Shown here piece by piece: positions 34,198 through 45,685 of a DNA stretch of 64,000 nt. The notes under the pieces are model-generated. The model did no database searches, had not been told where the DNA came from, and saw only the letters and a program-made list of their open reading frames with translations. The translations under genes and the position numbers were made by a program. The stretch comes from Neurospora intermedia (taxonomy: Eukaryota; Ascomycota; Sordariomycetes; Sordariales; Sordariaceae), in NCBI GenBank assembly GCA_037102815.1, contig BTPP01000004.1, positions 248,001-312,000 of the forward strand. The letters are read 5' to 3'. Numbering within the stretch: position 1 is the first letter of the stretch; each line of letters starts with the position of its first letter.

Positions 34198-34905
34198 TTT
34201 GACCATCTTTTTCCTTTTTGCCTTCTTTTCCTTTTCTTTTTATTTTATATTCACAATTACAATCACAATTACAATTACTTACTTACCTAGATACCTACCT
34301 ACCTACGTACCTTATTTTTTACATATCAGCAGGCAGGTACCTACCTAGGTAGGGACGTCATGTGGTTGATGGATCTGGATCTGGATCTGGATCTGGCATG
34401 CTCGTTTGGCTGGCTACTGTTACCTAGGTAGGTAGTTAAACGGTTCGGTCGGTCGGTCGGTCGGCTGGTTGTGAAGAGGTGATGAGTGTGGAAAGGGAAG
34501 GGAAAGAGAATTGTAGTTGTTGGTCTACCTATAGGTAATGTACGTCTGTACTTGCGAGCCCAAGGGGACGAGCATTGAAAGGAAGGCAAGAAAGAAGGAA
34601 AGAAATAAGAGTCAAAGAGGCCATCAGTTGACCAACACAATGAACACAGTGAATATGAGAAAAGACAGATCAATCCGAGAAACAACTTAACAAGAAATCC
34701 CGAAACTCCCGCGGTCCCTAAGTGATATCCAGAACTCTTCCTAACAAGGAAACCCAATCGCTTTATATCGTTCCCTATCAACCCGCTATAACCTGTCCTG
34801 AAATCGGAGATCCATATAACCCGTCATCACCATATTTCGTATTGTTCCTAACCCCGCCTTTATAACATCATGACCAACGCTCAAATGTCACATCCCATCT
34901 CATCA
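34198..34905. other. Intergenic, no supported gene
   Basis: Contains ACCTACCTAGGTAGG micro-repeats (about 34336-34353), GGATCT repeats (34371-34396) and GGTC repeats (34448-34463). No gene was seen. Confidence 0.5.
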
Positions 34906-37383
34906 CTACCACTCCCTCCCCCTCCCCCTCTCCCTCTCACGATCTCTATCTCTATCCCTCTCCCTCGCACTCCCACTCTCCCTCACACTCCCATCCCGTT
35001 CCCTCAACCCCTCTCGCATACTAACCACATCCCACCCCTCATCCTCCCCCCTACTATCCCTCTCCCTCTCTCTCTCACGATCTCTGTCGCGCTCCCTCTC
35101 CCTTCCACTATCCCTTACACTCCCATCTCTTTCCCGCAAGCCACTCTCCCGATCTCTTTCCGCCCGACTTGATATCCTCCCCAGACTCAAGTCCCGCGCC
35201 GAAAACCGACTTCGACTCCTCGCTGTACCTAAGCCTACTTGCGTTGCGCTTCCTGGATGTGCATGTCCATGTCCATGTGCATGTGCATGTGCATGTGTAG
35301 GTATTTCGGCATCAATGCCGTACTCTGTCCCTCCGTTCATTGTGCTGCCAACCGTGGGATCGGCGTCTACGGCACTCGGTACAACCTGGCCATGACTATG
35401 CCGATTCCGTCCCCGACTTTGGTTCCGACTTCGCTGTCTTCCCTGCAGGTTCGGTAAAGTGATGTATCGCTCCGGCAAATCAACAGGAAGTAACTGTTTG
35501 AAAATCGGCTGGCTGGCGCTTCTTAGACCTACGGCCGTCATGCCTGCGTTGCGCTGGAGTTTGGATTCGACGATTTGGTGGAGTTTCCGCGTGGTGAGCC
35601 ATTTTCCCGTGTATCCCCCTCCTCCCCCTGCTGCGCCATGTCCGGTTGTAACCAAGTCTTGCAACGCGGCGTCGTCGGGTCCTGCTGGCCATTCGTCGAG
35701 AACATCACACATGGCGCTGGTCATGTCGTCGCTGGTGCTGGACTCGAAACCGCAGGCGGCGAAGAGGTGTTTGGTGTAGATTTTCCCGGTGGAAGGATCA
35801 GTGTTGTTGTGGTACGTGTCGGTGGCGTCGGAGTGTTCCATGTCGAGATTGGCGCCGCCGGCGGCGCAACAGTCGAGAATGAGCAGTAGGTCGGAGTTGA
35901 TGCCGAGAATGGCGGAGCGGATATCAGACCATTTCACTTTGGAGATTGGGCGGTAGCGCTCACTGGCAATGTCAGCTTAGGGTAACGATAAAGGAAGAAG
36001 GGCAACGTACTACTTCTTCATCAACTCATGATATGGCGTCGTGGGCTTTCCCAGATGCGTACAAGCATCCTGGTTCAAGATCGCAGCGTAAAGTTCCGCC
36101 GCGGCTGTTTGCGCCCATTGCGCATCGGTTGGGTGTTCGTGGCTGCTAAAGACCAACTCGCGCCTCTCGTCCAAGCTTCCGTGTCCATGGTAATACACAA
36201 TCAAAAGCGTCTCGTCATTCGCCCATTTGCTAAATTGCGCCAGTTTGGTCAAAACAGCTTTGAGTGGATCGCGCATGGGAATCAGCCAGTCGTCTACTGT
36301 GTACCCGTACGATTCAAAGGTATCCCGAAGCCGTCGCGTCTCTTCCTCCAGCGAAACAAACTCGCTGCCGGGGCCAAACATGTACGGGTGTGCGTCGCTG
36401 TCGCTGACCTTGAGATCGTGAAAGGCCCAAGTCAAGATGAGGACGCGGACTTGGGCGTACTGGGGGTTTTCTGGGGCAGTATGACAGTACCTGTTTTGGT
36501 CAGCTGTTGTCGGTGGGAGTTGCCCGGTATTCACTTACGAAGGCGCAACACTGGGAGCCCTGGAAGAGGTACCCGGCTTCCTTAAACCCAACCCTCCTTG
36601 TCTCCCTTCATATTCAAACGTTCCCGTGCCACTCCTAGAAAGCGCACTAGGTTTTCTCGGACTCCCCAATCCCGTATCCACGCCCATATTGAGCCTCGCC
36701 CTTAAGTTGGGCTCCGAAGGCGTAGAAAACAGCGAGTCCCGATCATCGCCGAGCTGGTGAAACGATGCACGATCAAACAGATCCCTCCGAAGTTCCCTGT
36801 CCATTCTCTTGGGCCGAACCGGATCAGGTGACCTTGACGGTGGTCTTGAACTGGCATTCGGCCATCCTGCGAGTCGCGAACCTGACAGACTTGCTCGATC
36901 GTTGTAGTACTGAAGTGACGGTCGGTGGTGGGATCCCGAAGGATAATGTTCTCGCGTCTTGGTCTTGAGCGTATGTCTGGCTCTCAGCCTGCGCCGTTCC
37001 TCGTCCGAGTCCTGCGCGGATGTTTCGTCATCGGAGGGCGGCGGGGAGAAGGACCTGGGCACCGAAAGCGATCGCGTGCGCGCATGTCTGGGAACATGCT
37101 CGAAATTGCTGTCCTGCCGCCGACGGGAAGACGAAGAGGAAGGGTAATGGGAGGAAATGGTCGAAGATGACCCGACAAGACGTGGTTTCGGACGATGTTC
37201 GCGGTCTCGGTCTAGGTCGCCGCGGTCTCTCTCGAGTCGGCCGACGTGGCTTCGGGTTTCCCTTGGCGAACCGAGCGGGGCAGTGGCTGGGCCCGGTGGG
37301 AAGTCGTGGTCGCCGCCGCCGCTGTGGTAGGATCTGTATCGATGTGTATCGTCGATACGACGAGGGCGCTCTGATCTCCTCAT
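34906..37383 (-). CDS. Metacaspase-like caspase-domain protein
   Basis: Three exons (37383..36539, 36490..36011, 35962..34906) give 793 aa. The central part is a caspase-hemoglobinase fold: V-R-V-L-I-L-T-W then the S-L-E-E-E-T-R-R-L-R-D-T-F helix, I-V-Y-Y-H-G-H-G (catalytic His about 385) and L-I-L-D-C-C-A-A-G (catalytic Cys about 474). The usual S-G-H-G is H-G-H-G here and the D-C-C-x-x-G form is typical of fungal members. An Arg/Ser-rich disordered N-terminus of about 280 aa and a C-terminus with alternating His/Ala/Gly and long Arg-Glu/Arg-Asp runs flank it. Metacaspases cleave after Arg or Lys and act in stress and cell death; this one is divergent, so substrate and activity are uncertain. 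The start is M-R-R-S-E-R-P; the frame is open further upstream but without support. Confidence 0.85.
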
Positions 37384-38867
37384 GGCGGAAAAAAAAGAAG
37401 AAAAAATCAAAGTACAGTTATGTCGTCGGACAAAAGCCCGACGAGCCTGACAAGTTGTTGTTGTTGTTGCTGGAATACCCCGGTTAACGGTTGCCGGGTG
37501 ATCGCTAGTGATGGCAAGTAAGTGGGCTGTTGGCCGTCGGCGATTGGTGTAGTAGCGCACAAGCTCCCTGTAATATCTGTCTGTAGCGTAGCGCGAGCCG
37601 TCAAGGTGCGCAGCGTCGGGTGTCCGGGTGTAGGTGTTGGCGCGACGCGAAAGAGAATGTTGTAAAATACTCGTCAGGGTTGCGAAACTCGAAACAATCC
37701 TCTGGTAACAGCGACGGAGTGATGATATGATGAGGGAAAGTAAGTGGAATGCGAAAAAAGACAAAAAGTTCGACCAGCGTCGCAAACCCTTGACGAAAGC
37801 CGCCGCAGAGTTGGGAGTGGACGTTAGGGATGATGAGTGGCTGCAACAACACAGGGCAAGGCAGGGCAGGGCAAGGCAAGGCAAGGCAGGGTAGAGGTAG
37901 AGGTAGTAGTGTAGATGCCACACCACGAAGCAATGCAGCAGCGTCAAGCGTCAGGCACCCGACTAGCGCCTAGCCAACAGCCCAGCCAAGCTAGCGATCG
38001 GACGAACGAACGATGATGGCAGAGCATGGAATGACTGCCTTGTGTTGTTGCTCCGCCTATGAGTCGTCGTCGGGATATACAAGATTGCCGTCTTCAGCAC
38101 ACCAAAGGTCAGTGGAGGCCAACGAAAGATGAATGGTGCAAGAAGGCAAGTGGAAAATGGAATCTGGAATCCGCCATGTCTGCCTCATCACCCATCATCC
38201 CCCGGGCCACCATCATACCAATCCATAGCCAAGACGGCTGTCCTCAGGCGGCCTGCCTGCTTGCCTGCTTGCTTCCTGTGTCTCGCTGCGGTGCCGTCGT
38301 GGTGGGTGGCATGGGCTGGGTTCCTGTTTGGGTCCCCGTTTGGGTCAATCTGGCTGAAAGTTTGGGTACCAAGCGGCCCTCATTGGGTGGAAATTACGGG
38401 ACGCGTTACATGTCGTCTTCACTTGTCTCGCATCTGCAGGTGTGTGGACGTGATGCCGCCGGTTGGTTCCCCCCCGGATTGTGGTGGTGTGTTACACACT
38501 GCAGTTACTCCATGTACCTCTGTAGCGTCGTGGGTTTGTTTGTTTGTGGTGGTGCAGTCAGTGAGGTGGCTTGGTCGTTGGTCTCTATCATGCCCGCTGT
38601 GGCTGCTGCCCCTGGCATTCATTCCGCAATGTGACGCTGCGGACGCTAACAAGTTGGCTGAAAAACACATCGTGACATTCAAGACCTGGTGTTTAAATTC
38701 CTTCTTTACCTCTCCACTCTGAACGGAAAAAACATGGAATAACATTTGTCGGGTATCTATAGGTAGTTCTAAGGAAACAGTAGGTAGAGGTAGGAAATGA
38801 CCCCAAATAACAATAAGCCAGTCGCTTCATACTTCGACAAGTGTTTGCACACCTCTTCAGCTCTAAT
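37384..38867. other. Intergenic, no supported gene
   Basis: 1.5 kb. It holds a GGGCAAGGCA repeat tract (37850-37895) and a TAGAGGTAGAGGTAG micro-repeat. Overlapping open frames on the plus strand (38059-38722) show no family features. Confidence 0.5.
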
Positions 38868-41800
38868 TCAGAAATCATCATCATCGTCATCAAGCCACGA
38901 AAGATCCTTCTCTGGACCCAAGAACTGCGTGAGTCCCATGCCCCCTAACTCACCTAGCGCATCCAGGTCTGCATCGCCATAGTCCGTCTCTTGAGAGGGA
39001 GCAGGTGACACCTCCAAGATCTGCGATATCTGATCTTGCGCTTGCACACTGGGATTGGGCGTTACCACGGACGGTGTCTTGGAAAGTACCAGCGATGTTT
39101 GTTCGGGCTGATGCTGCGCCTGAACGTGGGACTTTGGCGGCGGCGGCGGCGGCGGCTGTTGTGGCCGGTCTGCTTCAATGACCGGCTTCGCCACACTAGT
39201 CCTTTGCGGCGGCACCCACCCCGATATTGATCTCTTCACCTTGCTAATCGAAGGAATGAGCTGCTTGATACTTTGCCCTGGAAGCTGCTTCGCCTGAGTG
39301 GCTGCAGGCCTCTGCTCCGGTGCCACTGTCGGGGATTCAGTCCTCCTCGCCAAAGGCATCTTCAACTGTGCAATTTCCTCACCCTGACGCCTCAGCCTTT
39401 CCATCACCGCTGCTCTCTCCTCGGCTGCCCTTCTGCGCTTCTCTTCCGCCGCCTTTTTGGCTCTTTCTTCCGCTGCCTTTTTGCGCCTCTCCATCATCAG
39501 CTGTTCACGGCGCGCCTTTTCCTGCCGCCGCTCTTCGTCCTCCCGAAACGTCTTTTCGCTTTCTGCCATGGCGAGCAGGATTTGTATGCCTACGCCACTG
39601 GAGCCAAAGAACCGTTGAGGTGACGGCGATCGAGGCCGAGGGGCGGGTTTGGGGGTGGGAGGAGTCGCGGCTGCCGCTATGGGTAAGCTGGGGTTTGGAA
39701 CTTCCGCTTGTTGATCGTCACCAATGGCCGGGCTTGGTTTGGGAGTTGAGCTCGTTGAAGCCCGAGACCTTGGGCTTGGATTGGAGGGAGGGGGTATTGC
39801 TTCCGCCTGTTTCTCGGATGCTAATGCTGATGTCGACTTCGGGTCTGGCGTAATAGATGCTGGGATGGATGGGCGTTGGGCTTTGTACGCCGTGGAGGTC
39901 GCCCGAGGATTCGATGTCACCGAACCAATGGAGCTTTGCCTCAAGAGAGCAGGTATACTTGTCGTCCGTTTCTGAGAGGCAAGACCCAGAACAGGTTTCG
40001 GGGCAGGTGTTGTAGTCACCGTTTGAGGCGGACGGTTCTCATTGACAGTTACAATCGAGGGCGATGAAGAGGCAGTCTTGGGGAATGGTTTCAATGGAGG
40101 CTTGAAGTTTTCCTTTCGGGTATCAACCCTAGTGGGAGTGTCGCTTTCCAGCTCTCGTATGTCCTGTGACGAAAAAAGCAAATCCTGGGTGGAGAGAAAA
40201 GGAAAGACATCATCCTCGACAGGCTTCACTTCTTGTATTCGAGGTCGTGGAGGTGCAATTTGTACATGCGACGTCTGTCGAGCGAACCTTCTCGGTCCAG
40301 GTACCAAAGGAGACTCGGGAGCGACCGCAGGGGCTTGTCCTTGCTTGTGAAACAAGGATTTGAAGACCGGCGGGCGGGATGTGGGAGTAGACCCAATATC
40401 CTCCTCCAGCTCTCGTAGCTCTTGGGATGGACTTGGGAGGAGGTCGTCGAGGTGCGACATGACGAATAGCTGAGTGCTTGTTGGCGGTGTATTGTTGGTT
40501 GGAACTGCCGGCTTGCCAATGATGCTGGAGAGAGACGCTCTTGAAGCCGATGCTTGAGGGTGGTTCCTCGGAAGGAATCTGGGCTTCTGGATACCCCCGC
40601 TGCTAGGTCGGGCCATAGGTTGTTTAAAGCTTGGCGGACCAGGCGAGGGACGTTGTGGTACAAACGCTGGAGGGCCCATAGGCCTGTATGGGGAGGCGAA
40701 CTTGTTGGAAATGGCCGTTGTGGACGACGGCTTGCAGGGGTTTGTAGGAGGTGTGGCCTGATGCTGGGGTCCCGGAGGCTTCAGTCTTGCGGCATTTGAA
40801 GGCTGGCGGGCCGACATTGAAGATCGTGGTGGTGGTGGTAGTATGGAGGAAACATGGGGTTGGGGAGATGGGAATGCTTTGGATGCTTCGACAGCTGAAC
40901 GCACCACCGACGTGTTCGGCGAAGAGGATTTAGGCCTTGTTTGTGAGTTCTCCTTGGGTAATTGTTGCTCCCTTTCCTTATTCACGTGTTCCAGCTTCTG
41001 ATAGCATTGTGATGGCACTGTTTCCTTGGACGGTTTTGCCGGAGTAGACCGATTCCCGTCCGTCACCCCAAGGATTGGCCTCGGTCGCATACCAGTCGGC
41101 AACGGTTTGACAACCTTCTTAACTGGATCCGGCTTTGGAGGAGCATCTTCTAGTCGTTTCGCTTGCAAGACTTGCACCGATTGCGGTCGACTTAACCCCA
41201 TGTCCTCCAGATTCCTATCCGGTTGCAGCCTTATTGGTTTGGGTAAGACCATTACAACTTCCTCAGGAGTCTCCAGCCCCGGCGTCTTGGATTCTGTACG
41301 TGTCTTGGTCTTGTCGTCCGACTGAGAGACTTCCTTGCCTGACCGTCGTGGTTGCGAGGTCCGCTGGCTTGTGTTCTCTATTCTATCCTCCACCCGTGGC
41401 ACGTTCTCCTTGTTGGTGATCGTAGTGTCTTCCACTCTCGATATGCTCTCCTTGCAGGGTATCGTTACCGCATCTTGCCTCTTGGGTTGGCTGTCCTGGT
41501 CCAGTCGTGGTCGCTTCCTCAGACTCTCGCCCATCTCCCCTCCACCATCCGGTATGTTGTCTTTGTTTGAATCGTCCCTCTCCGGAGAAACAGTCCGGCT
41601 TTGCTGCTCCACAGTCGTGCCCTTGACATTTCCATCCAAGTCCCTCTTCGTAGCCGTATTAGCGACGCCAACCCTTATAAATCTCGAAATCGTATCCTGG
41701 CTCGGATGGACATCCACCAGCGGCAAGCCCTTCTTCTTCCGCGCCTGTATTTCTGCCAACTCCTTTGCCTTCTTTTTCTCTCTCGCAATCCTCGCCTTGT

Positions 41801-42032
41801 TGGCTGATTTCTGCTTGTCGAGTTCCTTGCGGATTCGTTCTTGTTCCTCCAGCTCCAGTCGACGCTGCTCGGCTTTGGAGAGTCTCGGTTGCTTGGTGGC
41901 TTGCTTGTACAGCTTCTTGGCCTGTTTGGAGGTCATAGCCTGGGGTTTCGAGGCCGGGGCATTGTCGCGCGAAATCAGGCCTTGCATGCCCAATGGGTTG
42001 GGCACCACGGTAAAGGTATTTTGTCGTGGCAT
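38868..42032 (-). CDS. Long disordered coiled-coil protein
   Basis: A single exon of 1054 aa; I do not recognise the family. A conserved-looking N-terminal part (about 1-110) has a Lys/Arg/Glu-rich coiled coil (about 45-95), followed by G-L-P-L-V-D-V-H-P-S-Q-D-T-I-S-R-F-I-R. The middle is Pro/Ser/Lys-rich and disordered with repeated S-L/F-L-x-x-S-Q-D/E-x-R-E-L-E segments (about 535 and 625). A second, very strong coiled coil (about 850-920, Arg/Glu/Ala) precedes a Pro-rich stretch and an acidic end with W-L-D-D-D-D-D-D. Composition suggests a nuclear scaffold; this is inference. It is in the same orientation as the HET gene upstream. Confidence 0.85.
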   Translation of the reverse strand: MPRQNTFTVVPNPLGMQGLISRDNAPASKPQAMTSKQAKKLYKQATKQPRLSKAEQRRLELEEQERIRKELDKQKSANKARIAREKKKAKELAEIQARKKKGLPLVDVHPSQDTISRFIRVGVANTATKRDLDGNVKGTTVEQQSRTVSPERDDSNKDNIPDGGGEMGESLRKRPRLDQDSQPKRQDAVTIPCKESISRVEDTTITNKENVPRVEDRIENTSQRTSQPRRSGKEVSQSDDKTKTRTESKTPGLETPEEVVMVLPKPIRLQPDRNLEDMGLSRPQSVQVLQAKRLEDAPPKPDPVKKVVKPLPTGMRPRPILGVTDGNRSTPAKPSKETVPSQCYQKLEHVNKEREQQLPKENSQTRPKSSSPNTSVVRSAVEASKAFPSPQPHVSSILPPPPRSSMSARQPSNAARLKPPGPQHQATPPTNPCKPSSTTAISNKFASPYRPMGPPAFVPQRPSPGPPSFKQPMARPSSGGIQKPRFLPRNHPQASASRASLSSIIGKPAVPTNNTPPTSTQLFVMSHLDDLLPSPSQELRELEEDIGSTPTSRPPVFKSLFHKQGQAPAVAPESPLVPGPRRFARQTSHVQIAPPRPRIQEVKPVEDDVFPFLSTQDLLFSSQDIRELESDTPTRVDTRKENFKPPLKPFPKTASSSPSIVTVNENRPPQTVTTTPAPKPVLGLASQKRTTSIPALLRQSSIGSVTSNPRATSTAYKAQRPSIPASITPDPKSTSALASEKQAEAIPPPSNPSPRSRASTSSTPKPSPAIGDDQQAEVPNPSLPIAAAATPPTPKPAPRPRSPSPQRFFGSSGVGIQILLAMAESEKTFREDEERRQEKARREQLMMERRKKAAEERAKKAAEEKRRRAAEERAAVMERLRRQGEEIAQLKMPLARRTESPTVAPEQRPAATQAKQLPGQSIKQLIPSISKVKRSISGWVPPQRTSVAKPVIEADRPQQPPPPPPPKSHVQAQHQPEQTSLVLSKTPSVVTPNPSVQAQDQISQILEVSPAPSQETDYGDADLDALGELGGMGLTQFLGPEKDLSWLDDDDDDF

Positions 42033-42565
42033 TGTGACATTGTTGGGGTCGCCGAAGGTGTGTGTCGGATCTCACGGTCCAGTCTTGTGTCGAGGTGAAA
42101 GACGTTGCCGAAAGGATGAGGTGACGAAGGGAGGAAGTTGGATCGACATATGTCGGACCACCCCACTGGCCACAGCGCGTTACAGCGTTGTGTTGGTGGG
42201 AGTCGCGGCCTGCTTTGGCGAGGTCCGCGAAAGAGGTGGGAAATCACGTGTGTCTAGTGGGGCTTGGCTTGAAGTACCGCTAGTTACACCTTGAGCCACT
42301 ACAGAGCTTTCCACTAGCAATAAGCACTAATTTTAGGTACCTCTCCCCTGTCCCGTCTTCGTCCCTTTGTCATCCCATCCAGGGAACAACTCCATCTTCA
42401 ATTTCCCAAAGTAAACAAACCAAACCACCACCACCACCTCGTTCCCCAGCGTCTACTCGACATAATATTTGATGCTACCGGATTAAAACACATTTTCTTT
42501 CCTTCCACCGCGGCCACCGCTACCTTCCCTTGCTGCCTCATCTAGTGACCCCTCGCCATTTGGCG
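42033..42565. other. Intergenic between HET gene and coiled-coil gene
   Basis: No gene seen. It holds the 3' flank of the HET gene and the promoter of the coiled-coil gene. Confidence 0.5.
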
Positions 42566-44416
42566 TCAGTACTTACATGTACTCTTGCTGGTCGTTGCCT
42601 CGACTTCGACTTTAAACACCCGCTGACCCTCATAGATGTCCCTTACGACCCTCTCCCTACATCTCACAAACCCATCACTGTCCGTTTTCCCTTCGGTAGG
42701 CGGGTCGAATTCCACCTTGACCGACGCCTGCGCCTCTTCCTCGCCGCCGTGAACGAGATAAAGCCGGCATCGGACCAAAATCCTTGAGGCCCCCAAGCCG
42801 TCCTTCCTCGTCGTCACGAATACCGCACAACATTCAAAGTGCCTCGATCCCTGACTCAAGAACAGCTTGCGCTCCCCGTCCCAGCTTTCCTCCGGTTGGA
42901 ACTGGCTGTGCTGTGGGCGGAAGTTGATCTCGGCCATTGCTCTGAACACCTGCCACAGGTTAAATGCCCACCGATGACTCGTGCCCATCATCGTCGACCT
43001 CACCGGCGACACCGTCTTGGCGATATAAAACACCCTACTCTTGCGCAACTGGGGCTGTTGCCCGGGCCCCGTCGGCCACATGGGCAAGCTCTCGGGCATG
43101 ACGCGACAGTACAGATCCGCGCCATGCTGCTGCAGAAACACGCCAATCGCCATGCCCTTTTCACTCCGGTGATAACACCCCAAGTCCAGGATATACGTCC
43201 CCTCGGTCTCCTTAAACCGGGAACTCCCGCTCCGCAACCCATCTCCCGACGCCGGCGTAAATCGCAATCCTTTGCTCGTAATCAGACACTCGGCGTTATA
43301 CAAGGTATTTCCCCAGTTGAAAATATCCCTACACGTCGCAAACTCTTTCGGGCTCGGCGCCAATATGCCCCAGTGCTTCTGATGCTGCGTCCCCGACTTT
43401 TTGTCCGTCTTCCACGCAAACAGGCTAAAGTCGTTGGTCTCCTTGACAATCTCCTCCTGCAGCCTGATAAACGCCTTTTCGCCCTCTCCATACAGCAACG
43501 GGATTTGCACATCAAAGATACCCAGTAAACAATACGCCATGTCCTCGGGGCGGGTGGTCACCCGCGAAGAAGCCCAGGACATGCGCTGCGCGACGGGGAT
43601 GGTCGGGAGCAGGGCGCTGTTTTCGAGGACGGACTCGTTGATTTGCGTGATTTCGGCGAGGACATGCTTGAGGGTGGACTTCTCGCCGACGAATTCCCAT
43701 TTGCTGTTGTAGAACCCCATGCGGCTCGGGGCAATGAGCTCTTGCAATGTCCACCCTCTGGTAAACCAGCGACATGACTTGAATCGAGCGACCTTTTCAT
43801 CATGGCTTAGGTGGTCCATCCTTCCAGCTTGGGAGTGTGATGATGTCGCTGACCCCGTCCCTGTCCCTGTCCCCGACCCAGTAGTAGCTGCAGATACGTT
43901 GCTCCCACTACCCACGATACTTCCCCCGTTCTTCCCCTCCCACCCTTTCCCCCCCGTGGCATTCCCATTCTGTCCTTGTCCATTCCCATTCCCATTCCCA
44001 TTCCCATTCCCATTCCTCTTTTGCCCTTGCCCATGCTCTTGTCCTACCCCCTTGGGTACGGGCTCCAAATCCTCCAACACCGCAAAACAAACCGTCGCCC
44101 CCCGATACCACCCCCACATACTATTGATCGCCTCCGTCAGTTCCGCCGAGCTACTTTTGTCGATACAGCACGTATCCACCCACGCCCATTCGATCCCGGA
44201 TTTCTTGGCGCGATGACATGTTTGTTTGATTTTAGCGTACCCTTTTTCCTTTTTCTTTTCGAGTTCGTGAGACGGCAACGAAATGAATTCTTGAAAGGTG
44301 ACTTCGTCGTCCGGGGAAGGGGACCAGGTGTGCGAGAGGATGGCGTAGGGAGGGAGGAGGGAGACGGGGAGGAGGAAGGAGGTTAGGGAGAGGGTGGTGG
44401 TGTTTATTAGGCGCAT
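42566..44416 (-). CDS. HET-domain heterokaryon incompatibility protein
   Basis: A single exon of 616 aa. It begins M-R-L-I-N-T, the usual start of het-d/het-e-type HET proteins, and shows the three HET blocks: Y-A-I-L-S-H-T-W, then G-I-E-W-A-W-V-D-T-C-C-I-D-K then S-S-A-E-L-T-E-A-I-N-S-M, and R-W-F-T-R-G-W-T-L-Q-E-L. The block P-E-D-M-A-Y-C-L-L-G-I-F follows. Between blocks 2 and 3 it carries Asn-Gly and Gly-Thr dipeptide runs. There is no NACHT or WD40 region; the C-terminal 250 aa are of unknown fold. HET domains trigger cell death on nonself fusion. The start at 44416 is chosen over the longer open frame because of the family-typical N-terminus. Confidence 0.93.
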   Translation of the reverse strand: MRLINTTTLSLTSFLLPVSLLPPYAILSHTWSPSPDDEVTFQEFISLPSHELEKKKEKGYAKIKQTCHRAKKSGIEWAWVDTCCIDKSSSAELTEAINSMWGWYRGATVCFAVLEDLEPVPKGVGQEHGQGQKRNGNGNGNGNGNGQGQNGNATGGKGWEGKNGGSIVGSGSNVSAATTGSGTGTGTGSATSSHSQAGRMDHLSHDEKVARFKSCRWFTRGWTLQELIAPSRMGFYNSKWEFVGEKSTLKHVLAEITQINESVLENSALLPTIPVAQRMSWASSRVTTRPEDMAYCLLGIFDVQIPLLYGEGEKAFIRLQEEIVKETNDFSLFAWKTDKKSGTQHQKHWGILAPSPKEFATCRDIFNWGNTLYNAECLITSKGLRFTPASGDGLRSGSSRFKETEGTYILDLGCYHRSEKGMAIGVFLQQHGADLYCRVMPESLPMWPTGPGQQPQLRKSRVFYIAKTVSPVRSTMMGTSHRWAFNLWQVFRAMAEINFRPQHSQFQPEESWDGERKLFLSQGSRHFECCAVFVTTRKDGLGASRILVRCRLYLVHGGEEEAQASVKVEFDPPTEGKTDSDGFVRCRERVVRDIYEGQRVFKVEVEATTSKSTCKY

Positions 44417-45685
44417 TTTTTCTCTTTTTTGTCGAAGGGAGGGGGTGTGGATGATGAAGAAGAGAGGGGGGAAGTTCTGGTTTTGATAGAGGGGAGTGGA
44501 GGAGTCCAAGCAAGTTTCTTGGTTGGGTGTTTCGGTTGAAAAACTGGTTGTTCGCGAAGTTAAGTAACCCAAAGACAGTTGCGAGTGAGCTGGATAATGA
44601 TTTAGTTACCTATTTGAGTGGTTACCACCCTCTGTTAACTTCTGAGGTTTCACAAAGTGTCATCACGGTTGAAGTCCGAGGCGGAGCCACAAGATCCTAG
44701 CAGTGAGATTTTAGGGCAAAATGGGTACCTTAGGTATCACCTCAGCCACCATCCCGGCGCAGTACGGCGCTTATCTTCCTGTTTATGGCCTAGCTCGAGG
44801 ATTCCTCAGGGGGCTAATTAAGCTCATTTTTGGCGCTTGGTAGGGCGCAGTTGACGATGCTGCCCTGTGGCGCATTTTGTCTTGTCTCGTTTCTATACTT
44901 TGTTTTCGTTGCTCCTTTTCTTTTTTCTTGCATTTTTTCCCCTACTCTGTAGTCTCTCGTTTTGGTCCTTCGATATCTTTCGTTCTAGACCACTGAGAAT
45001 TTTGTGCCTGCGTTCGTTTGGTTTGGTTTTTTTTTTTGCTTCCTCTACAGTTTGCACCCATTGCTCTCTCAGTGGCTGAACCCTCTGTCACTCTGCCTGC
45101 TGTTTTTTTTTTGCTTGTGTTATTACCTACCCCTAGACAACGAGCTTGTTCAAGTTGGGTATACCATATCATGACAACAATCTGTGATGGATGCTATGCA
45201 TATCAGCTTGTCAGTCAGTTGCCGATGGCAATAATTGCTACTCTGAGTCTGATCATTTGGTAACGGGGTGCGAGACCAGACGACAACATCGACAAGCTAG
45301 GTCCACTCCATGTACGTGTGCCCGCAAACCAAGCAAGGGCACTGGAAGGAGGCGTATAAGAAGAGATTGTCTATGTACGGATTGCGGTGTGTTCATTGAT
45401 GTAGAAAGATGTGGTTCATGTCACGATCATGACACTTCATGCTAGTACTAGGGCATGCATGGAGAGCTTATACGGGAATAAAATGCAAAGCGCACTTGTT
45501 GTCATCTCAGTCACATTTCTTGTTTCACTTCAAACGTCTGTCTTAAGTTTCATGTATTATGTACTTGGTTTCTGCTTTGTGCTCCCAGCCATGCTTCCGT
45601 TGCTTAGTCCTTCTCTTTCTTGTCCAATCTGATGTTCAGCAACCAGCTCTTATGCTACCTCTACGCAGCACAACCACGAACGCTC
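44417..45685. other. Intergenic, no supported gene
   Basis: 1.27 kb with T-rich tracts (44880-45120). Short open frames are hydrophobic by composition only. Confidence 0.5.

Noticed and set aside
37384-37947. Longer N-terminus of the metacaspase-like protein
   Set aside because: The upstream frame is open but compositionally biased (Leu/Pro/Cys repeats from simple DNA) and lacks conserved features.
38059-38722. Two overlapping ~190-codon plus-strand frames
   Set aside because: Cys/Trp/Pro-rich composition in both frames and no recognisable motif; probably chance in GC-rich DNA.
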